64,000 nucleotides of DNA from Ancistrus triradiatus (taxonomy: Eukaryota > Chordata > Actinopteri > Siluriformes > Loricariidae): contig JAJAGP010002180.1 of NCBI GenBank assembly GCA_025084515.1, positions 44,861 through 108,860 on the forward strand, in the 5' to 3' direction. The notes beneath the pieces are model-generated. The model was given only the letters and a program-made list of their open reading frames with translations. It was not told the DNA's origin and did no database searches. Numbering within the stretch: the stretch's first letter is position 1; every line of letters begins with the position of its first letter. Position numbers and translations under genes: made by a program. Positions 10,695 through 21,000 of this stretch are shown piece by piece.

Positions 10695-11100
10695 AGTGAA
10701 AGAGAGAGCCGACATTTAATATCATATTATTATAAATTTAGAACAGATGAATAATATCTGAATGATGAATAATAAAACACGACCACTAATAAATCCGATC
10801 TCCAATAAATGATGAGCAGAAACTAAATGTAGGTGTGTAACTGATGTTCTAAGGGGTTCCTCTAAAAAGAGCTGAGGACGATGAAGGTTCCCTCATGGTG
10901 CAGAGCTTTGATCCAAATCCAAACCAGGAAAGACGTTGCCTCGTTCTAAAGTTGGGAGCAGTGCAGCTAAAGTCATGGCATTTGATGGAGAAGAAACAAA
11001 AGCAGGTGGTTTGAGCTAAAGCAGCTAAAGTCAGAAGCAGGTCGGTTTGGATGGGAGAACAACAGGAGGATGAGAGGCTGAATAATCCGTTTGTACTTAC

Positions 11101-11158
11101 CAGCTGCTGTGAGGGTGAGTGTGGATGAGAGAAGAACCAAAGTCAGACAGATCTCCAT
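11101..11158 (-). CDS. Signal-peptide first exon, phase 1
   Basis: The minus strand reads ATG (11158) followed by a hydrophobic leader MEICLTLVLLSSTLTLTAA and then a consensus donor, CTG/GTAAGTAC. The first base of the next codon is already used (phase 1), the standard junction for signal exons spliced to Ig, SRCR or similar phase 1-1 domain exons. An in-frame upstream ATG at 11194 would add MEGNRCCKGRRE, which is charged and makes a poorer leader, so I prefer the inner start. The phase fits the 4290-4379 and 2532-2846 exons downstream on the same strand, suggesting one locus, but the link is inferred. The protein would be secreted or a type I membrane receptor. Confidence 0.6.
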
Positions 11159-11235
11159 CTCTCTCCTCCCTTTACAACATCTGTTGCCCTCCATCCACCC
11201 AGAGAGACTGAACCAACTGCCTCCCCTCCCTCAAG

Positions 11236-11242
11236 CCCTAGA

Positions 11243-11288
<46 letters not shown>
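11236..11288. repeat. (GA)n microsatellite
   Basis: About 25 GA units with one CA interruption. On the minus strand it lies roughly 80 bp upstream of the predicted signal-exon ATG, within or near the presumed 5' leader. Confidence 0.95.
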
Positions 11289-11321
11289 CGCCAATCACAC
11301 TCACTCTTACCTTATTAGAAA

Positions 11322-11380
11322 GAGGCGAGGAAATGATGTCACATGGTGGGAGCCAATCAGAGGAGCTCTTTGTGACTTTC
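11322..11380 (-). promoter_or_regulatory. Possible promoter elements upstream of the signal exon
   Basis: On the minus strand, about 160-220 bp before the ATG, are ctgattggct (an inverted CCAAT-type box), TGACATCATTTCCTC (a CRE/AP-1-like site joined to a PU.1/ETS-like site on the opposite strand). This grouping would suit a myeloid gene, but motifs this short occur by chance. No TATA box is evident. Confidence 0.25.
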
Positions 11381-11419
11381 TCCATATCAAATGAAAAGAG
11401 CGGTACTGCTAATGAACAG

Positions 11420-11610
11420 AACACACACACACACAAACGCACACGCACATGCGCACGCATGCACATGCGCGCACACACACACATTTGCAGGTGCAAAACC
11501 ACACACGCAGTTTCCTGTTTCCCTTATAAGGTGTGTGTATGCGCTAGGCATATGTGTGTGTGTGTATGTATGTATTTAGTATGTTGGTATGTGAGAGTGT
11601 GTGTGTTTGT
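11420..11610. repeat. CA/TG-rich microsatellite cluster
   Basis: An imperfect CA block (11420-11485) with cacgcatgcaca-type interruptions is followed by TG-rich sequence to about 11610. ORFs across it are translation of the repeats. Confidence 0.85.
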
Positions 11611-11617
11611 ATTTGTG

Positions 11618-11750
11618 TGTATTACATTTACAGCATTTAGCAGAAGCCCTTATCCAGACGGACTTACAGCTGATACAGTCTTACAGTCCAAGCAGTTGTG
11701 GGATAAGGGCCTTGCTCAAGGAGCCAACAGTGGTAGCTTGGCAGAGGTCA
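11618..11750 (-). mobile_element. SINE 3' fragment, inverted
   Basis: Reverse complement of the fish SINE tail seen complete at 19029-19224: 'tttacagcatttagcagaagccc', 'cttatccagacggacttac' and 'gggccttgctcaagga'. The tRNA-like head is missing. It is flanked on the right by a CA repeat (11750-11783). Confidence 0.8.
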
Positions 11751-11782
<32 letters not shown>

Positions 11783-11783
11783 T
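11750..11783. repeat. (CA)n microsatellite
   Basis: About 15 CA units immediately after the truncated SINE. Confidence 0.9.
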
Positions 11784-11877
11784 GCACACACCTTATAAGG
11801 GAGACAGGAAACTGTGTGTGTGTCTGTTTGGGGGGGTGCGGTGTGGGTGCATTCCTGAGTCTAAATGTTCATTAATA

Positions 11878-11881
11878 AAGA

Positions 11882-11913
<32 letters not shown>

Positions 11914-12436
11914 GATCATTATTATTATCATTATTATTGTTGTTGTTATTATCATTATTAATGACAATAACAACAAAAATAATAATAATAATAAAATCAT
12001 GAATAACTAATTTATTACATTTTACTAAATCATTAATTAATCATTAGTCAATCCATATAATCTTATATATTTATCAATATAATCTATAAAATAATTACAC
12101 AATATTAAACTGTTAACATTATTATATATAGTTTAAATATTAAATAATAGTGATAATAATAATGACAATAATAATAACAACAACAATAATAATAATAGTT
12201 GTTAATATTCATCGTTATAATTAATATTAGTAATTACTAACTATTATATATGTAGATGAAACACATTTATGTAAAATATTACATTATACGTTTTGTTATT
12301 GCTATTTTCATTGATGTTTTAAATTATTATTAATAATTTTAAATAGGTCTTATAAATTATATTTATGATTTCTTTTTATACATTATTAATGTAAGTTATA
12401 ATGTACTGTTATAAAAAGAATTGTTTAATATTATAT
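11878..12436. repeat. ATT repeat and AT-rich stretch
   Basis: Starts with about 12 ATT units, then continues as AT-rich sequence of ATT/AAT-derived character to the Tc1 element. No gene is visible. Confidence 0.8.
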
Positions 12437-12437
12437 A

Positions 12438-14204
12438 CAGTGGGGCAAAAAAGTATTTAGTCAGCCACTGTTCTCCTACTTAGAAAGATGAGAGAGGTCT
12501 GTTATTTTCATCATACCTACACTTCAACTATGAGAGACAAAATGAGAGAAAAAATCCAGGAAATCACATTGTAGGATTTTTAAAGAATTCAATTGTAAAT
12601 CATGGTGGAAAATAAGTATTTGGTCAATAAATTTGTTTCAACTCAATACTTTGTAACATAACCTTTGTTGGCAATGACAAGGTCAAACCATTTCCTGTAC
12701 GTCTTCATCGGTTTGGCACCACTGTAGTGGTATTTGGCCCTTCCTCCCATGCAGGTCTCCCTAGAGGCAGTGATGTTTTTGGGCAACACGGACTTTCAAC
12801 TCCCTCCACAAATTTTCTATGGGGTTGAGGTCTGGAGACTGGCTAGGCCACTCCAGGACCTTGAAATGTTTTTTATGGAGCCACTCCTTCATTGCCGAGC
12901 AGTGTGTTTGGGATCATTGTCATGCTGGAAGACCCAGCCGCGTTCCATCCTCAATGGTCTCACTGATAGAAGTACGTTTTGGCTTAAAATCTCAAGATAC
13001 ATGGCCCCGTTCATTCTTCCCTCAACACGGCTCAGTCATCCTGTCCCCTTTGCAGACAAACAACCCCAAAGAATGATGTTTCCACCCCCAAGCTTCACAG
13101 TAGGTATGGTGTTCTTGGGACTCAGCATTCTTCTTCCTCCACACATGACGAGTTGAGTTTTTACCAAAAAGTTCTGATATTATACCACATGGTATTCTCC
13201 CAATCCTCTTCTGGATCATCAATATGTTCTCTGGCAAGCTTCAGATGGGCCTGGACATGTACTGGCTTAAGCAGGGGGACACGCCTGGCACTGCAGGATC
13301 TGAGTCCCTCTCAGCATGGTGTGTTACTGATGGTAGCCTTTGTTACTTTAGTCCCAGCTCTCTGCAGGTCATTCATTAGGTCCCTTCGTGTAGTTCTGAG
13401 ATTTTTGCTCACCGATCTCATGCTCATTTTGACCCCATGGGATGAGATCTTGCGTGGAGCCCCAGATCGAGGGAGATTATCACTGGTCTTGTATGTCTTA
13501 CAATTGCTCCCACAGTTGATTTATTCACACCAACCTGCTTGCCTATTGTAGATTCACTCTTCCCAGCCTGGGGCAGGTCTACAATTTTCTTCCTGGTGTC
13601 CCTCGACAGCTCTTTGGTCTTGGCCATGGTAGAGTTTAGAGTCTGACTGTTTGAGGCTGTGGACAGGTGTCTTTTATACAGATAACGAGGTCAAACAGGT
13701 GCCATTAATACAGGTAACCAGTGGAGGACAGAAGAGCTTCTTAAAGAAGTTACAGGTGTTTGAGAGCCAGAAATCTTGCTTTTTTGTGGGTGGCCAAATA
13801 CTTATTTTTCACAATGATTTACAATTAAATTCTTTAAAAATCCTACAATGTGATTTCCTGGATTTTTTTTCCTCATTTTGTTTCTCATAGTTGAAGTGTA
13901 CCTATGATGAAAATTACAGACCTCTCTCATTTTTCTAAGTAGGAGAACTTGGACAATCAAGTGGTGACTAAATTACTTTTTTGCCCCACTGCACTTAGGG
14001 CAAACACTGAAAGGTGTACACGTCTACAAGGGGTGAAATGATGGCAAAAAGGCACTGGTTTGGAGAATCCGATCCATGCCCAAGCTGAGGGGGAACGGGG
14101 GCTTACTGGAGGTCTGGGTCTGAAAATTACAGACCTCTCTCCTTTCTAAGTGCGGAGAACTTGCAAAATCAGTGGGCTAACTAAATACTTTTTTGCCCCC
14201 ACTG
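12438..14204 (-). mobile_element. Tc1-like transposon with duplicated right end
   Basis: The left end cagtggggcaaaaaagtatt is preceded by TA (12436-12437). The right end ...ttttgcccccactg (14204) is followed by TA (14205-14206), the target duplication of Tc1/mariner elements. A second, earlier copy of the right terminal sequence ends at 13991 (ttttgccccactg) and is not followed by TA, so the right inverted repeat is present twice, separated by about 135 bp of other sequence. Transposase remnants lie on the minus strand. Shares its transposase-proximal end with the short copy at 30574-31000. Confidence 0.9.
12650..13627 (-). pseudogene. Tc1-like transposase, frameshifted
   Basis: The minus strand begins at 13627 with [18 protein letters not shown] and continues through an HTH segment, [20 protein letters not shown], before losing frame. 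A later fragment (13022-13237) has [18 protein letters not shown], and further fragments are scattered to about 12650, where gttggcaatgacaagg is the complement of the C-terminal coding region. Normal length would be about 340 residues. Several shifts make it inactive. In an intact element it binds the inverted repeats and cuts and pastes at TA. Confidence 0.85.
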
Positions 14205-14210
14205 TATTAT

Positions 14211-14578
14211 TGTAACGACCCGATACTCAGAGTGAAGGAATCAGGTGCAGGTTATTTTTAGGCAAAGGGCAACTCGTAATCATAAACACAGTCCAACGTC
14301 AGAACCAGAAAATCCAAGATACCGTGCGTCAAACCAAAAGGGACAGGCAAAAACTGGAGTACAGGAGCGTAGCAAGGATCAAAAAACACTGAAAAGCCGA
14401 ATATAATCTAACGAGTAGGGAACGCTTGGAAACGCCGGGTTAGCAACGAGAACTCGCGAGGAACTGTACGAACAGCGTGCACTTATAAAGATGGCCGGCA
14501 CCCGGAAGCCGTGCGGCCTAGTATTCCGGTGACGGCGCTCTCTGGTGGTGTGGCGTAGAATCCGCCGCCGGCGTGACA
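14211..14578 (-). mobile_element. LTR-like element (possible solo LTR)
   Basis: On the minus strand it starts TGTCACGCCGG, has a TATA-like ctttataagtgc about 95 bp in, and ends cctgcacctg...GGGTCGTTACA. Flanks are attat and attaa, a one-base-mismatched candidate target duplication. It begins five bases after the TA flank of the Tc1 element. The ending TCGTTACA is shared with 15199-15656 on the other strand. Confidence 0.5.
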
Positions 14579-14872
14579 ATTAATCTTACTAAATTTATAA
14601 AATCAACTGAAGTTATTTTTTATAATTGTAATAAATTCAACCCCAACAGGGGAAAGCAAAGCACTTCACATATTTAAACATAACCTATAGGGGGCAGAAT
14701 TTCTCATTCGATTGATTTGTAATGTTTATTCATTTATTTATTAATTTATTTACTCATTCATTCTTGTATTTATTAATATGAATTCAATTTCATTTTCATG
14801 TACTTATTATTTTACAAATTATGAATTTTAAATAGCAGATTTTTAATATAATGTAATGTGTCTAAAATCATA

Positions 14873-14906
<34 letters not shown>

Positions 14907-15198
14907 GATAGGGTTATCACTCCCGTGTTGTAATTACTTTTATTTAAAAACACGTTTATTATCAGGTTTTTATTTATATTATAATATTTTAAAGGTTTTG
15001 GAATTGAAACTGTTGTCTTTAATAAAATAACTCGAAATTAATATGATGACATAAATATTTCAGTGTTTGTATGTCCTTAACTGACTGTGACTTATTTATT
15101 GTATGATATGATACAGTATGATATATGGGTTTAATTCAGCAGATCTAATAAACTCACACATCAGCATTTCTGCCATGCTTTAGAAGGCCTGCTGGACT
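14579..15198. other. AT-rich stretch with (ATT)n
   Basis: No gene is visible. Contains about 11 ATT units at 14874-14906 and scattered ATTT/AATT repeats. Confidence 0.7.
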
Positions 15199-15656
15199 TG
15201 TCATCTCACCACAGCATTTGGAACCATTTTAAAGGGGCGGCCTCGCCTCAGACCCCGTTCCCCTGCTGCTCATCACCCTGTGAGCAAACGGAGCAACGCC
15301 GCTCTCAGCTTTCCGGACAGTCACGTGACATCAAGCACCAATCCGGGACTGGGAATACTGGAGTTCCGTCCGCTCTTGGATCTGCTCTTTTGGTTTATCT
15401 ACCCGTTTTGCGGCTTCGTCTGTTTGTGGACTGTCCCTGTTCCCCCGTTTGTTCCGGGGCTCATTTCGGGCGTCCCTCAGCTCTTCTGATTGGGTTCCGC
15501 ATTGCCCGTACGCATCCTCTGCTATTGTTGGTTCTGTTCGGGTTCTTTGGGTTAGCTGTGTTATCCTGTGTTGTGTTTCTCCTTTGGTTTATAAACCTTT
15601 TTCTCTTTTACTGAGCCTGCACGAGCCTCACACGTTCCTGCCGCTCCCTCGTTACA
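15199..15656 (+). mobile_element. LTR-like element (possible solo LTR)
   Basis: Starts TGTCATCTCACC, has tggtttataaacc near 15586, and ends tgagcctgcacgagcc...CCCTCGTTACA. The layout matches 14211-14578 in the opposite orientation. The open frame at 15198-15614 is GC- and T-rich with no recognised domain. No target duplication is clear, so the left edge is uncertain. Confidence 0.45.
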
Positions 15657-15900
15657 TAAAGTTTATAAAAAGATTAATAAAAATATTATTCATTATATTT
15701 GGTTGTTGTTTGATTATCTGATTATTATTTATTTATGTTTCAGAAATAAAATGACTAAAAGGAAAAAGAGAAGCAATTATAAACAATTATTTGTTATTAT
15801 TCTTTATTAATATATCAGGGTTTATTTACTAGAATTAAACTTTATCAATTCTTAATTAATATGTGAATTTTCCCAGGTAAAAAAAAACAAAAACAAATCA
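15657..15900. other. AT-rich spacer
   Basis: Low-complexity AT-rich sequence. No feature is recognised. Confidence 0.6.
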
Positions 15901-15904
15901 CAGA

Positions 15905-16142
15905 TTAGAGAAAAAGCAGAGTGAGAACTGCAGGTGGAGTGAGCGGGAGCGGCAGCACGGAGGAATAAAAACCTCTCCCACATCTCTCCATCTGATTCAT
16001 CTGTTCAAATCGAGCTGAACCTGGCTGATGTGGAGAAACATCTGGATTAAAGCTGATCTAAGAGCAGTAATCTGGAGAAATCTCATCGATCAGGCTTTGC
16101 ATCGGCGCTGCAGCTTGGACAGAGAACATCTCTGGATCTCAG
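15905..16142 (+). other. Possible non-coding first exon with splice donor
   Basis: A moderately GC-rich stretch follows AT-rich DNA and ends in a consensus donor, CTCAG/GTAAGA. Within it an ATG at 16028 opens a 59-codon frame that runs through the donor to 16207. The peptide has no recognised domain, so an untranslated exon is more likely than a coding one. It lies 36 kb upstream of, and on the same strand as, the nav3 coding exon, so an alternative upstream nav3 5' exon is conceivable, though nothing in the sequence links the two. Confidence 0.3.
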
Positions 16143-16317
16143 GTAAGAAAGAAAAGCTTGGGCTGGAATCTCAGACTGAAGCGCTGCATGGAAATGAAAT
16201 GGTTTAGGATGCAGAAGAGCATTTGGATGGAAGTGCATTTTCTACTAAACAGCTGCTGTCAGTTATTCCGGGATCTGGTTCTTAGTTCCACTGAGAATGG
16301 TGAGATGAGCTTTAGAT

Positions 16318-16400
16318 TCAAGTCAAGTCAGATTTATTTATATAGCGCTTTTTACAATGGAGCATTGTCTCAAAGCAACTTTACAAGTTTAGATTATCTC
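16318..16400 (+). mobile_element. SINE-type fragment cut by the gap
   Basis: Reads agtcagatttatttatatag then cgctttttacaatggagcat and tctcaaagcaactttaca, a common fish interspersed repeat. It runs straight into the run of Ns. Confidence 0.7.
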
Positions 16401-16500
16401 NNNNNNNNNNNNNNNNNNNNNNNNNNNNNNNNNNNNNNNNNNNNNNNNNNNNNNNNNNNNNNNNNNNNNNNNNNNNNNNNNNNNNNNNNNNNNNNNNNNN
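16401..16500. other. Assembly gap of 100 N
   Basis: Exactly 100 Ns, a conventional placeholder for a gap of unknown size. It is followed by a T run. Confidence 0.98.
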
Positions 16501-17189
16501 TTTTTTTTTTCTTGTAGTAGGTAAATCCTGAAAACCCTGGCTTCTTTGTGTCCGGACTGATTCATGGCTTAATCTTCTTCTCTGAGTCTAAATTTGGAGA
16601 TGCTACCATAGAGATGAATGGTTCCTGCAGAACCCATAGGTTCTGATAAATGATACTGAACCCTGCTGAACTTTCTCACCTGGTTCTGTGAGGTAGACAT
16701 GGTGGAAGGTTAAATTGATGAAGAGATGGCTCTAAATGTGCTTCTGCGTTTCTTCTTTCTCTTGGTTTCTGTCTGTTTGATTAATAAGTGTCGGGACAGT
16801 AATGGTCCTTGCGAGTGTGAGCAGGAGAAGCGATGACTGTGTAATTCACTCCCCGGTGTGATGGATGAAGCGCTGCTGAGGATGGAGGAATGGGGGATGG
16901 ACGAGCCACTCATTACGTTCAGGAGGTGGACGGATTTAAAGTTCGGCTTCCAGGGTGGAAGGATTTATCGAACCGGTTACACCGACGGCTAATCATTATT
17001 GTAACACTCATCATGCAGTTCTGTATCAGATATGCAGATATCGAAATGATTCCAGGTGTGGTCTGGTTAGATAGTGGGTCTGACCACAAGGAGGCGTAAA
17101 AGTGCTTCCCATATAGTGCTGCTCTATAAAAAGGCTCTCAGTACTTTTTGGGTACTGTACTTCTTGGTGAGAGATTGTTGACTGCTAGA
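16501..17189. other. No feature recognised
   Basis: Mixed-composition sequence with a T run directly after the gap. I see no exon, repeat or transposon that I can support. Confidence 0.5.
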
Positions 17190-17648
17190 AAGAAAGAAAC
17201 AAACAAACAAACAAAGGAAGGAAGGAAGGAAAAAGCAAGGAAGGAAACAAACAGTCAAAGGATGGAAACAAAAGAAAGAAAGAAAGAAAGAAAGAGAAAG
17301 AAAGAAAAGTAACAACGAATTAAAAAATCAAACAGATGAAGGCAGGAGACAAAAAATAATGGAAAATAGAAAGAAACAAAAAAACAAAGGAAGGAAACAA
17401 ATGACAGAAATAAACAAGCAAAGGAATAAATAAAGGAAGAAACAAACAAATAAACTAACAAAGGAAGGAGACAAAAGAAAGAAGTAAAGAAAGAAAGAAA
17501 GAAAGAAAGAAAAGCAAACAAATTATGGAAGTAAACAAAAGAAAGATGGAAAGAATGAAAAAATTAAAGAAAGAAAAAATAATAATCTAACAAACAAAGG
17601 AAGAAATGAGAGAAAGATAAGCAAACAAAGGAAGGAAAAAAGAAAACA
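17190..17648 (+). repeat. GAAA/GGAA/AAAC purine tract
   Basis: About 450 bp of nearly pure A/G with AAAC interruptions, including GAAA runs at 17273-17308 and 17483-17512. Translation of the other strand gives poly-Phe/Ser/Leu frames, which are artefacts. It joins directly to a transposase fragment at 17651. Confidence 0.9.
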
Positions 17649-17650
17649 GG

Positions 17651-17845
17651 GTCTGTTTGGGATCTGATGAGGGTCGGGTTCGAGTATGGAGGCCTGGTGG
17701 TGACGCTTCAATCCTGCCTTTGCTGTGGAACGACACACTGCCCCGACTGCTGGTGTGATGATCTGGGAAGATATTGACTATGACAGCAGGTCACCCCTAA
17801 TAGTGATACAAGGGACACTAACAGCTCAGGGATAGGTGCAGGACA
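17651..17845 (+). pseudogene. Tc1-like transposase fragment
   Basis: About 190 bp matching, in opposite orientation, 20295-20495. Shared stretches include gtctgtttgggatctgatga, ggcctggtggtgacgcttca and cagggataggtgcaggacat. Conceptual frames recall the central DDE part of a Tc1 transposase (vMVWGAI...RGTLTAQRYVQDIL-type), but shifts prevent a continuous frame. Confidence 0.6.
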
Positions 17846-17984
17846 TCCTGCAGTCTCTTTTTTATCTTATATTAATATACAAAGAAGAACATCACAGTGA
17901 TACACTCATAGTCAGGGAAACAGAAGGTCCGTCTGTTTGGTTCTGCCTTCCTTATTAAGTCACAACATTTTGTTTCAGACGATT

Positions 17985-18174
17985 CACAGACACACCCACA
18001 CACACAAACACACGCACACACCCACACACACAAACACACACACCCTGAAGTCGAAGCTGAACATGTGCTGTAGACGCACAAATTGGTCCAATTAGGTTAT
18101 TTTCCTGGTAACCGCTGCTGCAGTGGCGTGAAAACTCATCGTTATACTGTGTATGTGTGTGTGTGTGTGTGTGT

Positions 18175-18209
<35 letters not shown>

Positions 18210-18350
18210 TGTGTACGTGTGTGTGTGATGTTATTTTCCCTCCTGTTGCTGCCCAGCTGGTCGTGAAAGAGGAAATGTCAGCTTGTCATCTCATGATATA
18301 ATACACACATGGGGTGTGTATGATACCCCCACCCTCCATACAGCCCTTGG

Positions 18351-18422
<72 letters not shown>

Positions 18423-18425
18423 ATA
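17985..18425. repeat. CA and TG microsatellite cluster
   Basis: CA-rich at 17985-18043, TG with gtacgtg interruptions at 18152-18230, and about 35 perfect TG units at 18351-18420. Between them nothing is recognised. Confidence 0.95.
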
Positions 18426-18469
18426 GGTTAATAAACATTGCTGAAAAAACACCAATAAATCCTGATTTA

Positions 18470-18550
18470 TAGGGTTATTGATTGATAGGGTTATTGATCG
18501 ATAGGGTTATTGATCGATAGGGTTATTGATCGATAGGGTTATTGATTGGT
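18470..18550 (+). repeat. 16-bp tandem repeat
   Basis: Five head-to-tail copies of agggttattgatcgat, the outer ones with one or two changes. Four are almost perfect, so the array is young. Confidence 0.9.
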
Positions 18551-19021
18551 GGATGTAGTGAGCTGTGAACTGCAGTGCAGTTTAGTACCAGCTGATATAA
18601 ATCAGTCACCGAGCAGGAAGGGATGTTACAGGGTTCTTCAGCCAATCAGAACAGACAATGACTTAATAACATAATTAAACACTGTATGCGACAAATTCTG
18701 CAGTGAGATAAATGTCTTTATTTATTTTTATTTTTTTTATTTGTGTTTTCCTTACCATCCTTACTTTTCTGATTTGAGTTTCTGAGTGAAGGATTTATGT
18801 TTTGTCACATGAACAGTTCATTGGATTATAAACTTTCTCAGGTACAACCAATCAACTTTCAGATTCTAACCCAGGCTAAGCCCTGTCGTAACACCATGGC
18901 TATAAAGCTGCCTGTCACAATGAGCTCCGGAATAAAGATGTGGAAGGAGGAGAAGGACAGATTTCAGAGGCTTTAACTGTTCAAGAGTTTGCATCTAAAT
19001 TAGGCCCTCCCTCCAAACTGG
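18551..19021. other. No feature recognised
   Basis: Ordinary mixed sequence up to the SINE target site. No exon or repeat can be supported. Confidence 0.5.
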
Positions 19022-19028
19022 ATGACTG

Positions 19029-19224
19029 TGGTGGCCTAGTGGTTAAGAAACTGGACTATGGACCAGAAGGTCCAGGGTTCAAATCCCACCTATGCCAAGC
19101 TGCCACTGTTGGGTCCTTGAGCAAGACCCTTAACCCATAATTGCTTGGATTGTAACTGTATCAATTGTAAGTCGCTCTGGATAAGGGCGTCTGCTAAATG
19201 CTGTAAATGTAAATGTAAATGTAA
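19029..19224 (+). mobile_element. tRNA-derived SINE with 7-bp target duplication
   Basis: The head has an A box (tggcctagtggttaag) and a B box (gggttcaaatccc). The body has tgttgggtccttgagcaaga, and the tail ends gtaagtcgctctggataag, ggcgtctgctaaatgctg and (taaatg)n, the tail shared by many fish SINEs and L2-like LINEs. It is flanked by atgactg at 19022-19028 and again at 19225-19231. The perfect flanks suggest a fairly recent insertion. Confidence 0.92.
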
Positions 19225-19231
19225 ATGACTG

Positions 19232-20254
19232 AGCCAGGAGGATACTGTCAGTCTGTGACAACAATCTCAGAAGCTTTACACAGAGCTGGTCTGTAAGGCA
19301 GGAGCTAAGAAAGAAAGAAGGCAGGAAAGAAACCTCTTCAGGAAAATTCCTCTCTCTGTCTGGTTTGTGATTCTGAAACCATGTAGCAAAAGGTTTAATG
19401 ATCAGACGAGACTCAGATTCATGGATGGATGGATGGATGGATGGTGTCTGAGATATTTCCTGTTTTTTAGATCGGAGGAACCTCTGATGAGGGGAAGCTC
19501 ATTACTGGATGGATGTTTTGGTGGATGTAGATCATGAGGCTCCACTCTGAATCCCGATAACATTCCACGTCCTCAGTTCATCCCTTTTCTTCCCTTCTGT
19601 CACTACACTGGAGGTAAAGATGTGACCTCTCTCTCTTTCGGATGTACCGTGCATCGCCCTGACAGTGATGGATGTTCAACCCGACACCGGAAAGCATGTC
19701 AAAAAGTCCACGAGTCAAAAACTAGAGGATCAAAAGAAGGTAAGACAGGTATTTATTTTCTGACTGATGTTTCTCCTCTGTCAGTGCTGAAGCTGCTGTG
19801 GGATGAAGAGGAGGTGTGGATTAATTTGAAACGTTTTCCATCCACCTTTCCCCCATTTTTCTTTATTTTTTTAAATTCTCTCCTCTGTTCTCTTTTATGC
19901 TGTGTTTAATAATGGTTGGATTCATTTATAGTTGAATGGCGGAACTGATCGAAGAATAGATAATTGGATTGTTGGATGGTTTTAAGATCCTTAGATTTCT
20001 GAATTCATGGACAGATTCCTGGATGAATGAATGGATGACGGCAGTTTCTTGAATTGAATTTCCTTCTGAATTTATATTTTTTTAATCTATGACTTGTGAG
20101 ATGAATGGATGGATGTACTATGGATGGATAATAGGATATACTTATAATAGGATATCACTGACAAAAATACTCACCAGAAAGGGTATCCTGTAGCACATTG
20201 GCTCGTTTGGTGATAAATCTGGCAACCGGGCAGTCCAAGGTGGAGATATTCCTG
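19232..20254. other. Mostly unannotated, with (ATGG)n
   Basis: Contains five atgg units at 19422-19444 and scattered 'atggatgga' motifs to 20130. No exon is supported, although short open frames exist. Confidence 0.5.
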
Positions 20255-20530
20255 TTAGACCCTTGCTGTGTGTGGAAAAGCATTATCTTCAGGATGTCCT
20301 GCACATATCTCTGAGTTGTTGAGTGTCCCTCGTATCACTGTTAGCAATGACCTGCTGTCGTATTCGCTGGCTCCCAGATCATCACACCAGCAGTCGGGGC
20401 AGTGTGTCGCTCCACAGCAAAGGCAGGATTGAAGCGTCACCACCAGGCCTCGATACTCGAACCTGACCCTCATCAGATCCCAAACAGACCCTGGATTCAC
20501 TAAAGACGATTCGGTTCCAGTCCTGAACAT
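20255..20530 (-). pseudogene. Tc1-like transposase fragment
   Basis: The minus strand carries WNRIVFSESRVCLGSDEGQV-type coding (read from about 20515 down) and then, after a frame change, sequence equivalent to APTAGVMIW and RGTL. The nucleotide match to 17651-17845 is high and inverted. Open frame 20255-20530 is in the wrong frame for transposase. The upstream half may continue to about 20830 beyond a CCTT repeat. Confidence 0.65.
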
Positions 20531-20571
20531 TTCACATCAGATTTATCATTCACAACACCATGGTCTATTTT

Positions 20572-20640
20572 CTTCCTTCCTTCCTTCCTTCCTTCCTTCC
20601 TTCCTTCCTTCCTTCCCTCCCTCCCTCCCTCCCGCCCGCC
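20572..20640. repeat. (CCTT)n microsatellite
   Basis: About 10 CCTT units followed by CCCT and CCCG variants (GGAA on the minus strand). It splits the transposon remnant. Confidence 0.95.
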
Positions 20641-21000
20641 CGACTGGACACGTAATGGGTGCTGTGACAACAAATTTCCTTTAACATCTGGAAATGGTCC
20701 GGGCAGAAACAGGGGTGTGCAGTTAAAGTGCCCCCTGTGTCTGGATGGTGGACAACAAAACTGTAGGAGCTGCTCGTGCTTGTCGGTGGATCAAACAATC
20801 CTCTCTACTGGGGTCTGTCTGGGCCGTCCGGAGCCTGATCATCGTGTGGGTGCCCCCATAAAACCACTACTCCCAGCACCTCCTAACAGCTAGCTCAGAA
20901 CGACCCAGATGGAGGGAATTCATCAAAGCCACCGTCCTGCTTCTCTCAAGAGGTACACTAGCCTCTGAGAGCCTTTTTATGGGGCCACACCTGTAATCAT
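20641..21000 (-). mobile_element. Probable further part of the Tc1-like remnant
   Basis: The minus strand reads gattgtttgatccaccgaca and agcagctcctacag before ccaccatccagacacagggg, wording I associate with fish DNA transposons, and it lies next to the transposase fragment in the expected 5' position. No inverted repeats were identified. From 21001 to 21600 nothing is recognised. Confidence 0.35.
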
